From: Gamsiella multidivaricata
Taxonomy: Eukaryota > Mortierellomycota > Mortierellomycetes > Mortierellales > Mortierellaceae
Length of the DNA stretch: 64,000 bases
Assembly (NCBI RefSeq): GCF_025024155.1
Contig: NW_026251751.1
Span: forward strand, 62,001 to 126,000
Direction of reading: 5' to 3'
Shown: in pieces, positions 14,763 through 25,405 of the stretch
Numbering within the stretch: the first letter of the stretch is position 1
How the letters are laid out: each line of letters starts with the position of its first letter
The notes under the pieces: model-generated
Databases searched by the model: none
What the model saw: the letters and a program-made list of their open reading frames with translations, nothing else
What the model was told of the DNA's origin: nothing
Translations under genes and position numbers: made by a program

Positions 14763-16955
14763 CTCAGAGGCTGCCATGGCATTGCTCTCCAGCTTGGGAT
14801 CCTCCGTTAACTCGGCGACCTCATCAATGACCAACGCCTCGAACAGCAAGAATTCTCGGCCGACAGTGAGGAACCGCAATCCCTCAAGTACAACAGCAGC
14901 AGATACATCTGCCTCAGCTTCATCCAGCTCGCAATCATTACAGCCACTGAATCGTGCTACAACTGGTGCTCGAGGAAACGTAGCTGCCTTCTTGACTAAG
15001 CTCTACAAGTAATGCTTCTGCGCTGGAGTACCATATCGCCTTTTTTCTTTTCTTTTCTTTTGTTTTCTTTTTTTTTTTTTTTTTTTTTTTTTCGCTGCCA
15101 TCTAATATCTTTTCGACACTCATTAACCATTAGAACCTGTTGCTATTTTTTCTGTTATTAGCATGGTAAAGGAGCCCGCCTCGAACAATCTCATCAAGTG
15201 GTCAGATGATGGACAGTCCTTCATCGGTAAGTCGTAGAAACAGAATTGGATACATTTTCCCAGTTCGTCTTCTTCGCGCTCTTTGGCTGGTCTTCGAGTA
15301 GCAGTTGGCGTCTAATCTGATTTCGTCCGCTGCCGTATAGTCGTAAACCATGTCGAGTTTGCCAAGGAAGTTCTTCCGAAATTCTTTAAGCACAACAACT
15401 TCTCGTCCTTTGTCCGTCAATTGAACATGTACGGATTTCATAAGGTGCCCCATCTTCAACAAGGCGTTCTTATGCCTGACGCGGACTCTGAGCAATGGGA
15501 GTTCAGCAACCCGCATTTTCAACGGAACCAACCTGATTTGCTATATTTGGTCTCGCGAAAAAAGGCTTCCGGCGGCAACGAAGACAAGGATGCACTCACA
15601 ATGGATTTGGGACATATCCTGCAGGAAGTGACGGCTATTAAACGACACCAAGTCGCCATCTCGACGGATTTGAAGAACATCGAGAGGGATCATCAATCAC
15701 TGTGGCAGGAGTCGATTGCAGCACGGGAAAGACATCAGAGACAACAGGATACGATCGATAAGATCCTACGATTCTTGGCAAGCGTGTTCTCGGGCGACAA
15801 GAAGAGGGCGATTGTACCAAACAAGAAAGCGAGACTGACTATCACGGACGGAGATCACGATGGGTCCTCAAGCGTTGATGATGGCAGACGGCTGGTTGAG
15901 GAGGGAGATGAAGAGGAAGAGGAGAACAACAAAGCGGAAACCTTACTTGGTGAAAAGAGGAAGCGTGGCGGGACGGATGACAAACCAAACACAGTCGATG
16001 GTATACTTAACAGCAGCAAGCTGCCGTTCAATATTAGCGAATTGACACCTGGTAAGGCCCTTCCTCTTTTGACCGCAACACACTATTAGTTCGTGCTCAA
16101 AACGTTGACTAACTTCTTTCTTGTTCTGCTTGTCCTATAGCCACACTGGCCTTGCTCGCAAACACCCAGCAAGGTGGGAACTCGAAGCAGAACTCGACAT
16201 CAAAGGCCACAACTATCAGCAGCACCCTTCCCGCAGTTCCCACAGTCTCGGCAGCGACAGCGATGAATCTCAACTTCCCCGACTATCTAACATCCCTCCC
16301 TGCTCTGAACTATGTCGGCGCTGGAAACAACGGCATCAACACAACGCTTCCCAATGGCTTCAAATTTGATCCGACGAATATCACGATCCCGACCACGCTT
16401 TTGCCGAATGCGCTCTCGCCTGTCCACCATGATATGCTCCGGTCAATCTCGATGGCGAATGCGCTCGACACAACGCACAATCCACCACCGCTAGCGCCAC
16501 TACCGCCGTCATTTTCACAAACGCCGGAAGGGGCCTCGGTCACCAAGAGTGTGGAGCAGATTACGCAGGAAATGGACCAGTTACAGCGAAACATTGAGGC
16601 TTTGTGGCAGCAAGGATTGATTGACAGCGATGCTTACTTTGCCATGGCGGACTCATATGGTAAGCATTGAACGTCCGGGAGGAATAGCAAGTGATACATG
16701 GATATCATTTGCACAAGACTGACGCGAGTACTTGAACCACTAGACCCGAGCGGATCGAGCACTCTGGGAAATGCATATCAAGGAGCGGTTGGAAACGATC
16801 AAGCAAGCGCAACAGTGACGCCGACTTCGTTGTCGGCCGTGCCACCTTCTTTGACAGCACCAACACAGTCTCCGTCCGTCGGTGCCAATCCAAGGATATC
16901 GACAGTGGACGAGGAGGAGTATCTTGAGGATCTGTTGGACATGGATCCTGTCTAG
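14422..16955 (+). CDS. HSF1: Heat-shock transcription factor (HSF), 697 aa
   Basis: Binds heat-shock elements and activates chaperone genes. Exons 14422-15008, 15162-15226, 15341-16051, 16141-16659 and 16744-16955 join in frame (2,094 nt). Residues 1-185 are Ser/Asn-rich with a 19-residue Gln run. The winged-helix HSF domain (about 187-285) contains AAFLTKLYNMV, NNLIKWS and the recognition helix FSSFVRQLNMYGFHKV. The two phase-shifted introns inside the domain restore exactly this consensus. A hydrophobic heptad segment (about 310-370, ILQEVTAIKRHQVAIS onwards) fits the HR-A/B trimerisation region. The C-terminus ends in an acidic-hydrophobic DEEEYLEDLLDMD, a plausible AHA-type activation motif. 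I chose ATG 14422 (MMFSTNG); the frame stays open upstream, so a longer start at 14092 cannot be excluded. Nuclear. Confidence 0.95.
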
Positions 16956-17241
16956 TTACCGAAAGAGGATTTTGCTTCCCTCTTGTCCATGAGACACAAC
17001 AAGAACAGATATATATATATATTCGCATTGTCATTTCAAAAAAGTGAGGACATGGTCCAACAACATCGCTCAATTGCCACTGAGGCTGTGTTTGCATTTG
17101 TTATCTGTAATATGAAATGTATCTAAAATGAGGTGCTACAATGCTGACAATAGTAATAATGAGAGTCCAAAAAGAAAAAAAGTGACAGAACGAGATAGTG
17201 GTGGGGACAATCTCGCCCATATTCCTTTTGAAAGAGTTGCT

Positions 17242-19375
17242 TTATCGTGCAAACTGACGTCCACCATCGCCATTGGGTCGTCGACCGCTGCTAGGATGGT
17301 TGTGCGTCTTCTTCTCTCCAACGACGTAGGCCTTCTTGTTCGTAGTCTGTCCCTTGACGGACCCCACCGAGATGTTGACCTTTGGCGGGACCGAGAATCC
17401 GAATGCCTTGGCAACCTTGACTAGGTCTAGCTTGTTGACGTCAAAGGTTCCCTTTTGTGCGTAGGACGCGTAACTCTGAAGGTAACTCCTGTATCCATCT
17501 CTCGCGGACTTATTGAGGTAGTAGTTCTTCTCGACCAACTTCTCGAGCTGACTCTGGACGTTCGAGATCTTGCTGGTCGGGAACTGGTATTCGTTCAGCG
17601 GGACCTTGGCATGCTTCAGGAACCGGAGGAAACCGACTTCCGAGGGCAAAAGGAAGAGAAGGGATTTGCCCGTGGTACCCGCACGAGCTGTACGACCGAC
17701 ACGGTGGATGTAATCGCGGGGATCATCTGGGGGATCGAACTGGATGATCCAATCGACTGCAGGGATATCAAGACCACGGGCAGCAACGTCCGTGCAGAGG
17801 AGGATACCCGTGGGGGCGTTGATGAATTCAAAGAAGGTGGACGTCCGTTTCTGCTGCTTCTGACGTCCGTGCAGGTCCAGGACGGGGATATCAATGTAGT
17901 TGAGGAGCTCAGCGTGGTATTTCACAGAGTTACAGGACGAGAAAAAGACAATAACTTTCTTTTTCAGATTCTTCTTCAGGAACGTGAACAAAAGCAAAAA
18001 CCGTTTGTCGCTTTCGCAGATGACATATCCTTGCTCAAGTCCGTCGGCTGTTGCAGTCTCTTTCTTCTCATCGACGTTGATGTACAATGGTCCGGCCTTG
18101 AGCGAGATACGGGCCAGATCTGTGACCTTGGTTGTTTGTGTTGCAGAGAAGAGCATCGTCTGACGGCCCTCCTTGGGCAGGAGCTTGATGATCTGCTTCA
18201 TTTCGTCCTCGAAACCGCACTCCAAAATACGGTCTGCCTCGTCAATGACCAACGCCTTCAAATTTTTGAACACAAAGCCCTTGGTATTCTATTCACATCA
18301 ATTAAGCCCATTGTTGATGTTAGCAAAACTGAATACTCCTAATGCCTGCAATCCCTAAATCCTTTGATGTCCTTGCAACAATTGTGTACCTGAAGATGAT
18401 CGAGAAGACGTCCAGGGGTGGCTACCAAGAGATTGACGCCCTTGGCCAGCTTGTCAGCCTCAGCCTTGCGGTTAGCGCCTCCAATGACAATGCCGAAAGT
18501 TTGGTTGTGGTACTTGAGAAGGTCCTTGGCAACACCAAAGATCTGAAGGGCCAACTCACGGGTAGGCGAAATGATAATCACACCAGTACCTAATCACCAA
18601 AGGGCAGCACCAATTCAATGTTAGTCGACCTGGCAATATGATCCTCGCACAGATGAACAAGTCTTTTTCACACACAATATAATCCAACCCCTTACCGTTG
18701 CGAGGCTTGAACTTGAGTTTGTAGAGCAATTCCACGGCAGGGACCAAGAAGGCGATGGTCTTTCCCGATCCTGTCTTTGCAGCACCAAGGACATCGCGAC
18801 CAGCCAGCAGTGGTGGGATGGTGCGTGCCTGGACCTCAGTCATCTTCGCGAATCCAATGTCGACGATCGCCTTCTTTGAGGGCTCGCACAAGTCGAGCGA
18901 GGCGAACTCGTAGTTGATCTTTTTGCCACCAGCTAAATTTTCAAATACAAGAATAGAAATTGTTGGGAAAGTGGGCTTCGATTATATGCAAGCGGTCGAT
19001 TGGTATACATCGGAAGATGATGGCCTTACCAGTCGTGGCAGCGGCCTCCTCGTTGGCGGAAAAGTCGATTGAGGGCAAATCCTCTTGCCTCTCTTCGCTC
19101 TCCTTGACGTCCTCCTCTTCCTCTTCGTTGTCCTCACCATCATCCTCATCCTCATCGCCGCCATCGCCATTCTCCTCGTCCTGCTCCTCGTCCTCCTCGT
19201 CCTCCTCGTCTTCCTCTTCAGACTCTTCCTTGACCTTCTTGCTAGTCTTCTCCAGGAGCTTCTCCTCTCTCTTGCGCTTGTTGTTGTTGTTGTTGTTGGT
19301 GCTATGTCCGTTCATTGCTGCGACAGGAGCAGCAGACTTGGCAGAGCCAGCGGCCTTAGCGCTGTTCTTCGCCAT
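17242..19375 (-). CDS. HAS1: DEAD-box RNA helicase HAS1 (DDX18), 609 aa
   Basis: Nucleolar ATP-dependent RNA helicase of 60S and 40S ribosome biogenesis. Exons 19375-19030, 18932-18696, 18589-18390 and 18288-17242 join to 1,830 nt. The N-terminus (about 1-115) is Lys-rich then strongly acidic. The helicase core has the Q motif ([16 protein letters not shown]), [24 protein letters not shown] and the C-terminal lobe with [12 protein letters not shown] and [10 protein letters not shown]. After the core comes the family-typical region ([23 protein letters not shown]). Length and the combination [12 protein letters not shown] with [20 protein letters not shown] are diagnostic for HAS1 among DEAD proteins. 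Starts 245 bp from divergently transcribed CRIPT; convergent with the heat-shock factor. Confidence 0.96.
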
Positions 19376-19620
19376 GGTGATGTGTGAATGTAAGGGTGAA
19401 GGTGATTTGCGAAGGGGATAGCAGACAAAGCAATCAGGCCTCACCTTGATAGAAAAAAAAAGAAAAAAAGAAAAAAAGCCAATTCGCAGTCACAATTTGT
19501 AAACAGTGCTTGATATTAGTCAGTTAGAGAGGGTTGTCAATTAAAGAGTGAATAAGAAAGAGCTTCGCCTGCACACAAAAGGCTCTTCCATTCATCCTCT
19601 TCATACAACGCTCATTCATC
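19376..19620. promoter_or_regulatory. Shared divergent promoter of HAS1 and CRIPT
   Basis: Only 245 bp separate the two start codons, so both promoters lie here. An A-rich run with interspersed G lies at 19449-19478. No clear TATA box is seen, as is common for housekeeping genes. Confidence 0.6.
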
Positions 19621-20269
19621 ATGGTTTGTGCAAAGTGTAAGCAATCATCCAAAACAATAGCCATGGTATCCAAGTATTGCTTATATACCATTCTATCGGA
19701 ACGTTATCGAGTCTGACCAACTAACACTTGTTCATTTGTTTTTGCTTTTCATTCTCCAGGCGAAAAGAAGCTGTCGAAAGTGATTTGTCCTGACAAGTGG
19801 AAAGATGGTGCAAGAAACACCACCGTCGGCACCTCCTCCACAGCAGGACGTAAGCTCGGTGAAAACAAACTTCTGAGCAAAAAAAGAGTGTAAGGCCCAG
19901 TATCTGCTTCAATGTACTCTTCTTCACACCCCCCTCGAAAGATACTATCCCCAAGAACATTCTCTAACCCAAACAAGACCTTCTTCAACTTGATGAACAA
20001 TTATAGGACCGCAAAGTTTAACCCATATGCGAATTCAAAGTGTAAGACATGTAAATCAAACGTGCACCAGGATGGAGCTATGTATTGTCAAGGTAAAGGG
20101 GATGCCTCGCTTGTTTGAATATCAGAACGCTTGGAAAATGTCATATTTTTGAACTGTGTCCCCTAACATCCGGTTGCTTCATATAGGTTGCGCATATAAG
20201 CAGGGGCAATGTGCGCTTTGTGGAGTAGCCATCCTCGACACATCCAAGTACAAAATGTCGGCCAAGTAG
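19621..20269 (+). CDS. CRIPT: CRIPT, cysteine-rich PDZ-binding protein, 104 aa
   Basis: Small zinc-binding protein conserved across eukaryotes; in animals it binds PDZ domains, and in other contexts it is linked to the minor spliceosome. Four exons: 19621-19636, 19760-19889, 20007-20092, 20187-20269 (315 nt). The 16-nt first exon encodes MVCAK plus one base. Paired cysteines are visible as CAKC, CKTC, CQGC and CALC, which make the zinc ribbons. KFNPYANSKCKTC and the C-terminal LDTSKYKMSAK are hallmark stretches. Length matches the family (about 101 residues in human). None of the short exons would be found as a long open frame. Confidence 0.95.
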
Positions 20270-20467
20270 TGCAGGAATATCAAAATCCAATTTTGGACAC
20301 CTCAAGGCGACAACATATTCAGTTGGCATGGATTACATATCGCAGCGTGCAGCAGCAACACCGAACGAAGCGCAAAATACCAAAAATAAAAACTGTACAG
20401 TATTATGAGAGGATGAGACACATCGTAGAATGATTTAGCTGTGGGCTGAATGAACCACTGGCCGATC

Positions 20468-20977
20468 CTACAATGCAGAAGCCACTCCACTGCCCATAAC
20501 GGGACATCCCTGCGCACCTGGCCCCTTCCCAAAGAATTTCAACTGTCCAACTTCTTCGATCTTATATGCCAAAGGATACAGCGGCAGCAGCACATGAAAC
20601 CTCGGGACATATCTCTTTCCTTCCGTAAATGAGCGTCCTTTTGACGCCCCTGCCGCATCCTCCTCCTCCTTTTCCTTCTCATCTTCCCCACCCACCTCCA
20701 TCTTCACCTGCACATCGTCGAACTAGGTCGCGTGCAAGGCGGTCCGCACATGAGGTGCCGTGCGGGGCATCATCAGATATTTGACAATCCAGCCGCGTAC
20801 CCAGAGGATACGAAGTCGAGCCGGTCCATCGTAACCGGGTGCGGTTCGTAGATATGTACTCATGAGAGCGATGAAGGCGCTCTTGATCTGGATCTTCCCC
20901 TCAGGTGTCTTGGCCAGTTCTTGGGAGAGGGCTATGGAGCCGTCGGCGATGATGGGGTTCGCCGGTACGTACTTCAT
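20468..20977 (-). CDS. Small unknown protein, about 138 aa, two exons
   Basis: Exons 20977-20801 and 20707-20468 join to 417 nt. The removed 93-nt segment (GTACGC to GTGCAG) contains the only in-frame stop, a TAG at 20725-20723, while both flanks are open in the same frame. Without splicing the first frame would end at that TAG after 85 codons. The N-terminal half (MKYVPANPIIADGSIALSQ, then ALMSTYLRTAPGYDGP) and C-terminal half (KRYVPRFHVLLPLYPLAYK, IEEVGQLKFFG) look like a compact, moderately hydrophobic protein with an acidic linker. No family recognised. A TATA box lies 220 bp upstream. Start taken at the first ATG; the frame is open a few codons further upstream without ATG. Confidence 0.5.
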
Positions 20978-21196
20978 GTGCTCGCGCTCGTAGGCCAATA
21001 GTATGAGATGTTCAAAATATGGAGAAAGTATAAGTTAGAGAGATAGACTCCATAGGGAAGATTTTTTTTTTTTTTTTTTTTTTTATGCTGGGAGTAGAAG
21101 ATGAACAATGAAAAGAGAAGACGAATAGAAATGCGAAATGCTACAGAGAAGAGTAGACAAGCGGTTGACAGAGTTTGCTCCGCTGCCTTAACACTC

Positions 21197-21204
21197 TATT
21201 TATA
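21197..21204 (-). promoter_or_regulatory. TATA box of the small unknown gene
   Basis: TATAAATA read on the minus strand, 220 bp before the chosen ATG at 20977. A poly(T) run on the plus strand (21061-21084) would lie in the leader as poly(A). Confidence 0.55.
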
Positions 21205-22083
21205 CGTTCCCATCATGACCCAACACGTCCTTGCACAACTCTCGGGTTCGGATTGAGTACTCTGGATACCCATACATAATGCGAGGGGGACATCAATGGG
21301 CAGGTAAGCTGGGTTATGAAAACACCCACAACACCGTTGCGGCAATGCACATGCTAAAAAGTGCAACGCGCAAAAACGTCCGAAAAAAGAATGAACAGAC
21401 GAAACTTATTTCTTAAGTCCATGTGCCTCCAAATGCAAAGCCCAGAAGAATTGGTCACCACTCCCTCTTATATTTGAAAGAAGGAAGCTGGGCCTACTGT
21501 AACTGGTGCCTAAATCCGAATAATTATTTAGTTTGTCCGGACAATGGCATTAGATCAACCTTGGCATTCCTAGGATTCGATGATAACGTTCATAAGCAAC
21601 ATCAGTAAAAACCCTGGGTGCAATGCCATGCCGCAACAACCTACGCATCTTTCTTTTCTAAGACATACGGCGATAATAGACGACCTTGTGCAGGACCAAT
21701 GTCAAGTGCGGCCAAGCTTAAACGAAGCGGTTGATGTCCTTTAAAATCAAACCCGTGTTTACAAAGTAGTTTTCAATTAATGACATTTTGATATTCAGCC
21801 CCCAGAGCGAACTCAAAAGTTCAGACATAGCCACTCAGTTAGACGCTAGTCTTTCCACAAGTCCATCACATCTTCCTTTGTCAAGCCCCTTCTCAAGCAA
21901 AAGAGCATCATTGGTGTTCCCGGTATGGATCTATTGTAGTTCTTTTATTGCCTCTGTACAAGTAATATGCAATGTATTATGAAACTATATGTAAAAACGT
22001 GGAAAAGAGGGGAACAGCTTGATGGGGAAAAAATACAGGTTTTTGGAGAGGGGAGGACTTGAATACAATATTGTTGAGAATAT
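21205..22083. other. Intergenic, no gene seen
   Basis: Between the small TATA-driven gene and the end of HSP70. Open frames are short and random-looking. The last 100 nt should carry the HSP70 3' untranslated region. Confidence 0.4.
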
Positions 22084-22974
22084 TTAATCGACCTCCTCGA
22101 TGGTGGGCTCGGAAGCACCCTCGCCAGGGAAGCCACCGGGGGCAGCGCCGGCACCGCCCATGGGGGGAGCACCGCCAGCACCACCGTAGACCTTCATCAT
22201 AATGGGGTTCGAGATCTCCTCGAGGTGCTTCTGCTTGGCATCGAACTCCTCCTTCTCGGCCTCCTGGTTCGCATCCAACCAGGAGATGACCTCCTCACAG
22301 GCATCGGTCAAGGTCTTCTTGTCAGCAGCGTCGAGCTTGCCGCCAACCTTCTCGTCAGCGATAGAGTTCTTGATGTTGAAGGCGAAGGACTCGAGACCGT
22401 TCTTGGCCTGGATACGGGAAGTGGCAGCCTCATCCTCAGCCTTGTACTTCTCGGCCTCAGAGACCATGCGCTCGATATCCTCCTTCGAGAGACGGCCCTT
22501 GTCGTTGGTGATGGTGATCTTGTTGGCACGGCCGGTCGACTTCTCGACGGCAGAGACGTTCAAAATACCGTTGGCATCAACATCGAAGACGACCTCGATC
22601 TGGGGAACACCGCGGGGAGCTGGGGGAATGCCAGTGAGCTCGAACTTGCCGAGCATGTTGTTGTCCTTGGTGCGAGCACGCTCACCCTCGTAGACCTGAA
22701 TCAAGACACCGGGCTGGTTATCGGCGTAGGTCGAGAAGGTCTCGGACTTCTTAGTGGGGACGGTGGTGTTGCGCTTGATGAGGGCAGTCATGACACCTCC
22801 GGCGGTCTCAATTCCGAGAGAGAGGGGAGCAACATCGAGCAAGAGAAGATCCTGGGTCTTCTCGGAGGTGTCACCGGTCAAGATAGCGGCCTGGACGGCA
22901 GCACCGTAGGCGACGGCCTCATCGGGGTTGATGGACTTGTTGGGCTCCTTGCCGTTGAAGAAGTCAGAGACCAT

Positions 22975-23007
<33 letters not shown>

Positions 23008-23536
23008 GACGAGGACGATCTCGTCGACGAGACCCTTGTCGATCTTGGAGTCACGAAGGACCTTCTCAACGGGCTCCATGGTGTTACGGAAGAGATCCTG
23101 GTTGAGCTCCTCGAAACGGGCACGGGTCAAGGAGGTGTAGAAGTCAACACCCTCGAACAACGAATCGATCTCGATCGAGGTCTGGGCAGAGGAAGAAAGA
23201 GAGCGCTTAGCACGCTCGCAAGCAGTGCGGAGACGACGGAGAGCACGGGGGTTGGCAGAGAGATCCTTCTTGTGCTTGCGCTTGAACTCCTGGACAAAGT
23301 GGTTAACGAGACGGTTGTCGAAATCCTCTCCTCCCAAATGGGTATCACCAGCAGTGGCCTTGACCTCGAAGATACCGTCCTCGATGGTGAGGAGCGAGAC
23401 ATCGAAGGTACCACCACCGAGATCGAAAATGAGAACGTTCTTCTCGCCGACGGTCTTCTTGTCCAAACCATAGGCAATAGCGGCAGCAGTGGGCTCGTTG
23501 ATAATACGAAGAATGTTCATACCGGCGATGGCACCA

Positions 23537-23589
<53 letters not shown>

Positions 23590-24850
23590 AACGGCGTTGG
23601 TGACCTTGGTTCCGAGATAAGCCTCAGCGGTCTCACGCATCTTGGTCAAGACCATGGAGGAGATTTCCTCGGGGGTGAAGGTCTTGGTCTCTCCCTTGAA
23701 CTCGATCTGAATGTAGGGCTTGGTGGCCTTATCGACGACCTTGAAGGGCCAGTGCTTCATGTCGGACTGGACATCCTTGTCATCGAAGCGACGACCAATG
23801 AGACGCTTGGCATCGAAGACGGTGTTGATGGGGTTCATGGCGACCTGGTTCTTGGCGGCGTCACCGATGAGACGCTCAGAGTCGGTGAAGGCAACATAGG
23901 AGGGGGTGGTGCGGTTACCCTGGTCGTTGGCGATAATCTCGACACGGTCGTTCTGCCAGACGGCAACGCAAGAGTAGGTAGTACCGAGATCGATACCGAC
24001 AGCTAATCGACGAAAAAGAAAAAAGAATGAAGACGATCGATGGTGAGTGCTTTGTTCTATGTGCCACAGTGGTCGTGTGCAAGTCGTAATACAGGGGTAC
24101 GGAGGTACAGGGGTACAAGGGCAGCGGAGGCCGCCATGCACGTGATGGTGCAAGAGGGACAAAAAGAAGCCCATGGAACAAAACGGACGGGAAAAATTTG
24201 TATGCCTGCTCCAGAGTGGGTACGAATGCAGACGGGATGCGAAACACAGAAGAAAAGGGCGGCCGGGGTACCAAGAAAAAAAAATGTGGTAATCTTGTCA
24301 TAATATGCAAAAGCCGTGCTTGCCCTTGTCGACGAAACAATGGATGCAGATCAATTGCTCCCTGCGGTAATATGGAGTGGGTCTACTCCAGTTCCAGGTC
24401 CATGTCCAGGTTCAGGTACAGGTCCAGTAACGAGGTAAGGAGGTGTCAAATCGAATCCTGATCCCCCCTGTAACTGTCTCAGTAGTCAAGTCGAGCTGCC
24501 AACAGATCGAAATCCACTTGAGGCGAGATATGTCCAAGATCGATCCAGGGGAAGGGGAAGGGGGAGGTATGAACTTTTGCAAGGTGAAGCAGATCGTTGG
24601 TGGACGCACGGTCATTGGCTGCATAACCAATTCTCAGGCACACGAAAATAACCGCCAGTGGTGGCAATTGGAAAGTGGGGGCGGAAGAAGAGGGTGATTG
24701 AACATGCCTCTCTTTTGATCTTCCCTTGGCAAGAGATATCAAAGGAGCAACAAGCTCATAACAAAATAAAATAAAATACAAAAAGGCAACAGGGAGGATG
24801 GCGATAATGATCAATGGTGGTTGGGGGTGCTTACCTTTTCCTTCAGACAT
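22084..24850 (-). CDS. HSP70: Cytosolic HSP70 (Ssa-type), 644 aa
   Basis: ATP-dependent cytosolic chaperone. Exon 1 (24850-24835) encodes only MSEGK plus one base. An 832-nt intron follows, and exon 2 (24002-22084) carries the rest; joined length 1,935 nt. The three HSP70 signatures are visible: [28 protein letters not shown] and [16 protein letters not shown]. The C-terminal tail ends with IEEVD, the EEVD motif that binds TPR co-chaperones and marks the cytosolic class. A Gly/Ala/Pro-rich lid tail ([18 protein letters not shown]) precedes it. There is no signal peptide. Third-position C/G bias is stronger than in neighbouring genes, typical of highly expressed genes. A TATA box and heat-shock-element-like repeats lie upstream. 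Confidence 0.98.
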
Positions 24851-24936
24851 GATGTATAGGAGTGTATGTGAACGTGGGGTGAGAGTGAAGTGAAGAAGAA
24901 AAAAAAAAAAGTGCAGAGATCGAAAGTGAGCATGTA

Positions 24937-24943
24937 TTTTATA
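24937..24943 (-). promoter_or_regulatory. TATA box of HSP70
   Basis: TATAAAA on the minus strand, 87 bp upstream of the ATG, between the candidate heat-shock elements and a T-rich leader. Confidence 0.6.
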
Positions 24944-24966
24944 TCCACCTCGCCCCTTCCTTTTCC

Positions 24967-25023
24967 TTCTACAGCATTCTATCGCGCGCCATTCTTCTTT
25001 CCATGGCATAGAACACACGCGAA
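24967..25023 (-). promoter_or_regulatory. Candidate heat-shock elements upstream of HSP70
   Basis: On the plus strand TTC units begin at 24967, 24977 and 24992 (spacing 10 and 15), and GAA units at 25011 and 25021 (spacing 10). The TTC series keeps a 5-bp register with gaps, as in gapped or step-type HSEs. The GAA pair has the same 10-bp spacing but is one base out of register with the TTC series. The block sits 25-80 bp upstream of the TATA box. Whether HSF binds is inference. Confidence 0.4.
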
Positions 25024-25052
25024 TCGTCTGGTAAATTTTAGCTTGTAGGAGC

Positions 25053-25101
25053 ATCATTTTCACGTACAGGTATTGAGACGCAGTCTGTACGTGAAAATGA
25101 T
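25053..25101. repeat. Perfect inverted repeat, 17-bp arms, 15-nt loop
   Basis: Arms 25053-25069 and 25085-25101 are exact reverse complements (ATCATTTTCACGTACAG and its complement). The 15-nt loop is 25070-25084. The hairpin lies just upstream of the HSP70 promoter elements and 0.3 kb from the end of the methyltransferase gene. No target-site duplication or transposon motif is evident. Confidence 0.85.
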
Positions 25102-25405
25102 CTCATTCGAATCATCGAGCAGTTGCCAGAGATAGACAGCCCCCAGAGATAGTCAACACTGCTACTGCTTGTCCTTCGCGAGTGTTCCCGTCTGCTCTCG
25201 TCCTCTGATTCATTGGTGCAGTGCATATCCCTGGCAAGCAACAGCAACAACAAGAAAGAAAGAACTACATCCTATGCCATTTTCATATGTTGACGAGTAC
25301 CTGCATTCCGTGATCTTGTGCAACGACTTTTTATTTTATGTCAGTAGAAAGGAATTCTGAGGGAGGAACGTCTGTGCGTCGATGATGCAGCAAAACGATC
25401 GATCG

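Noticed and set aside
22225..24006. 593-codon open frame antisense to HSP70 exon 2
   Set aside because: A shadow of the strongly C/G-biased HSP70 codons; Leu/Gly/Asp-rich, no motifs, no start context or splice sites.
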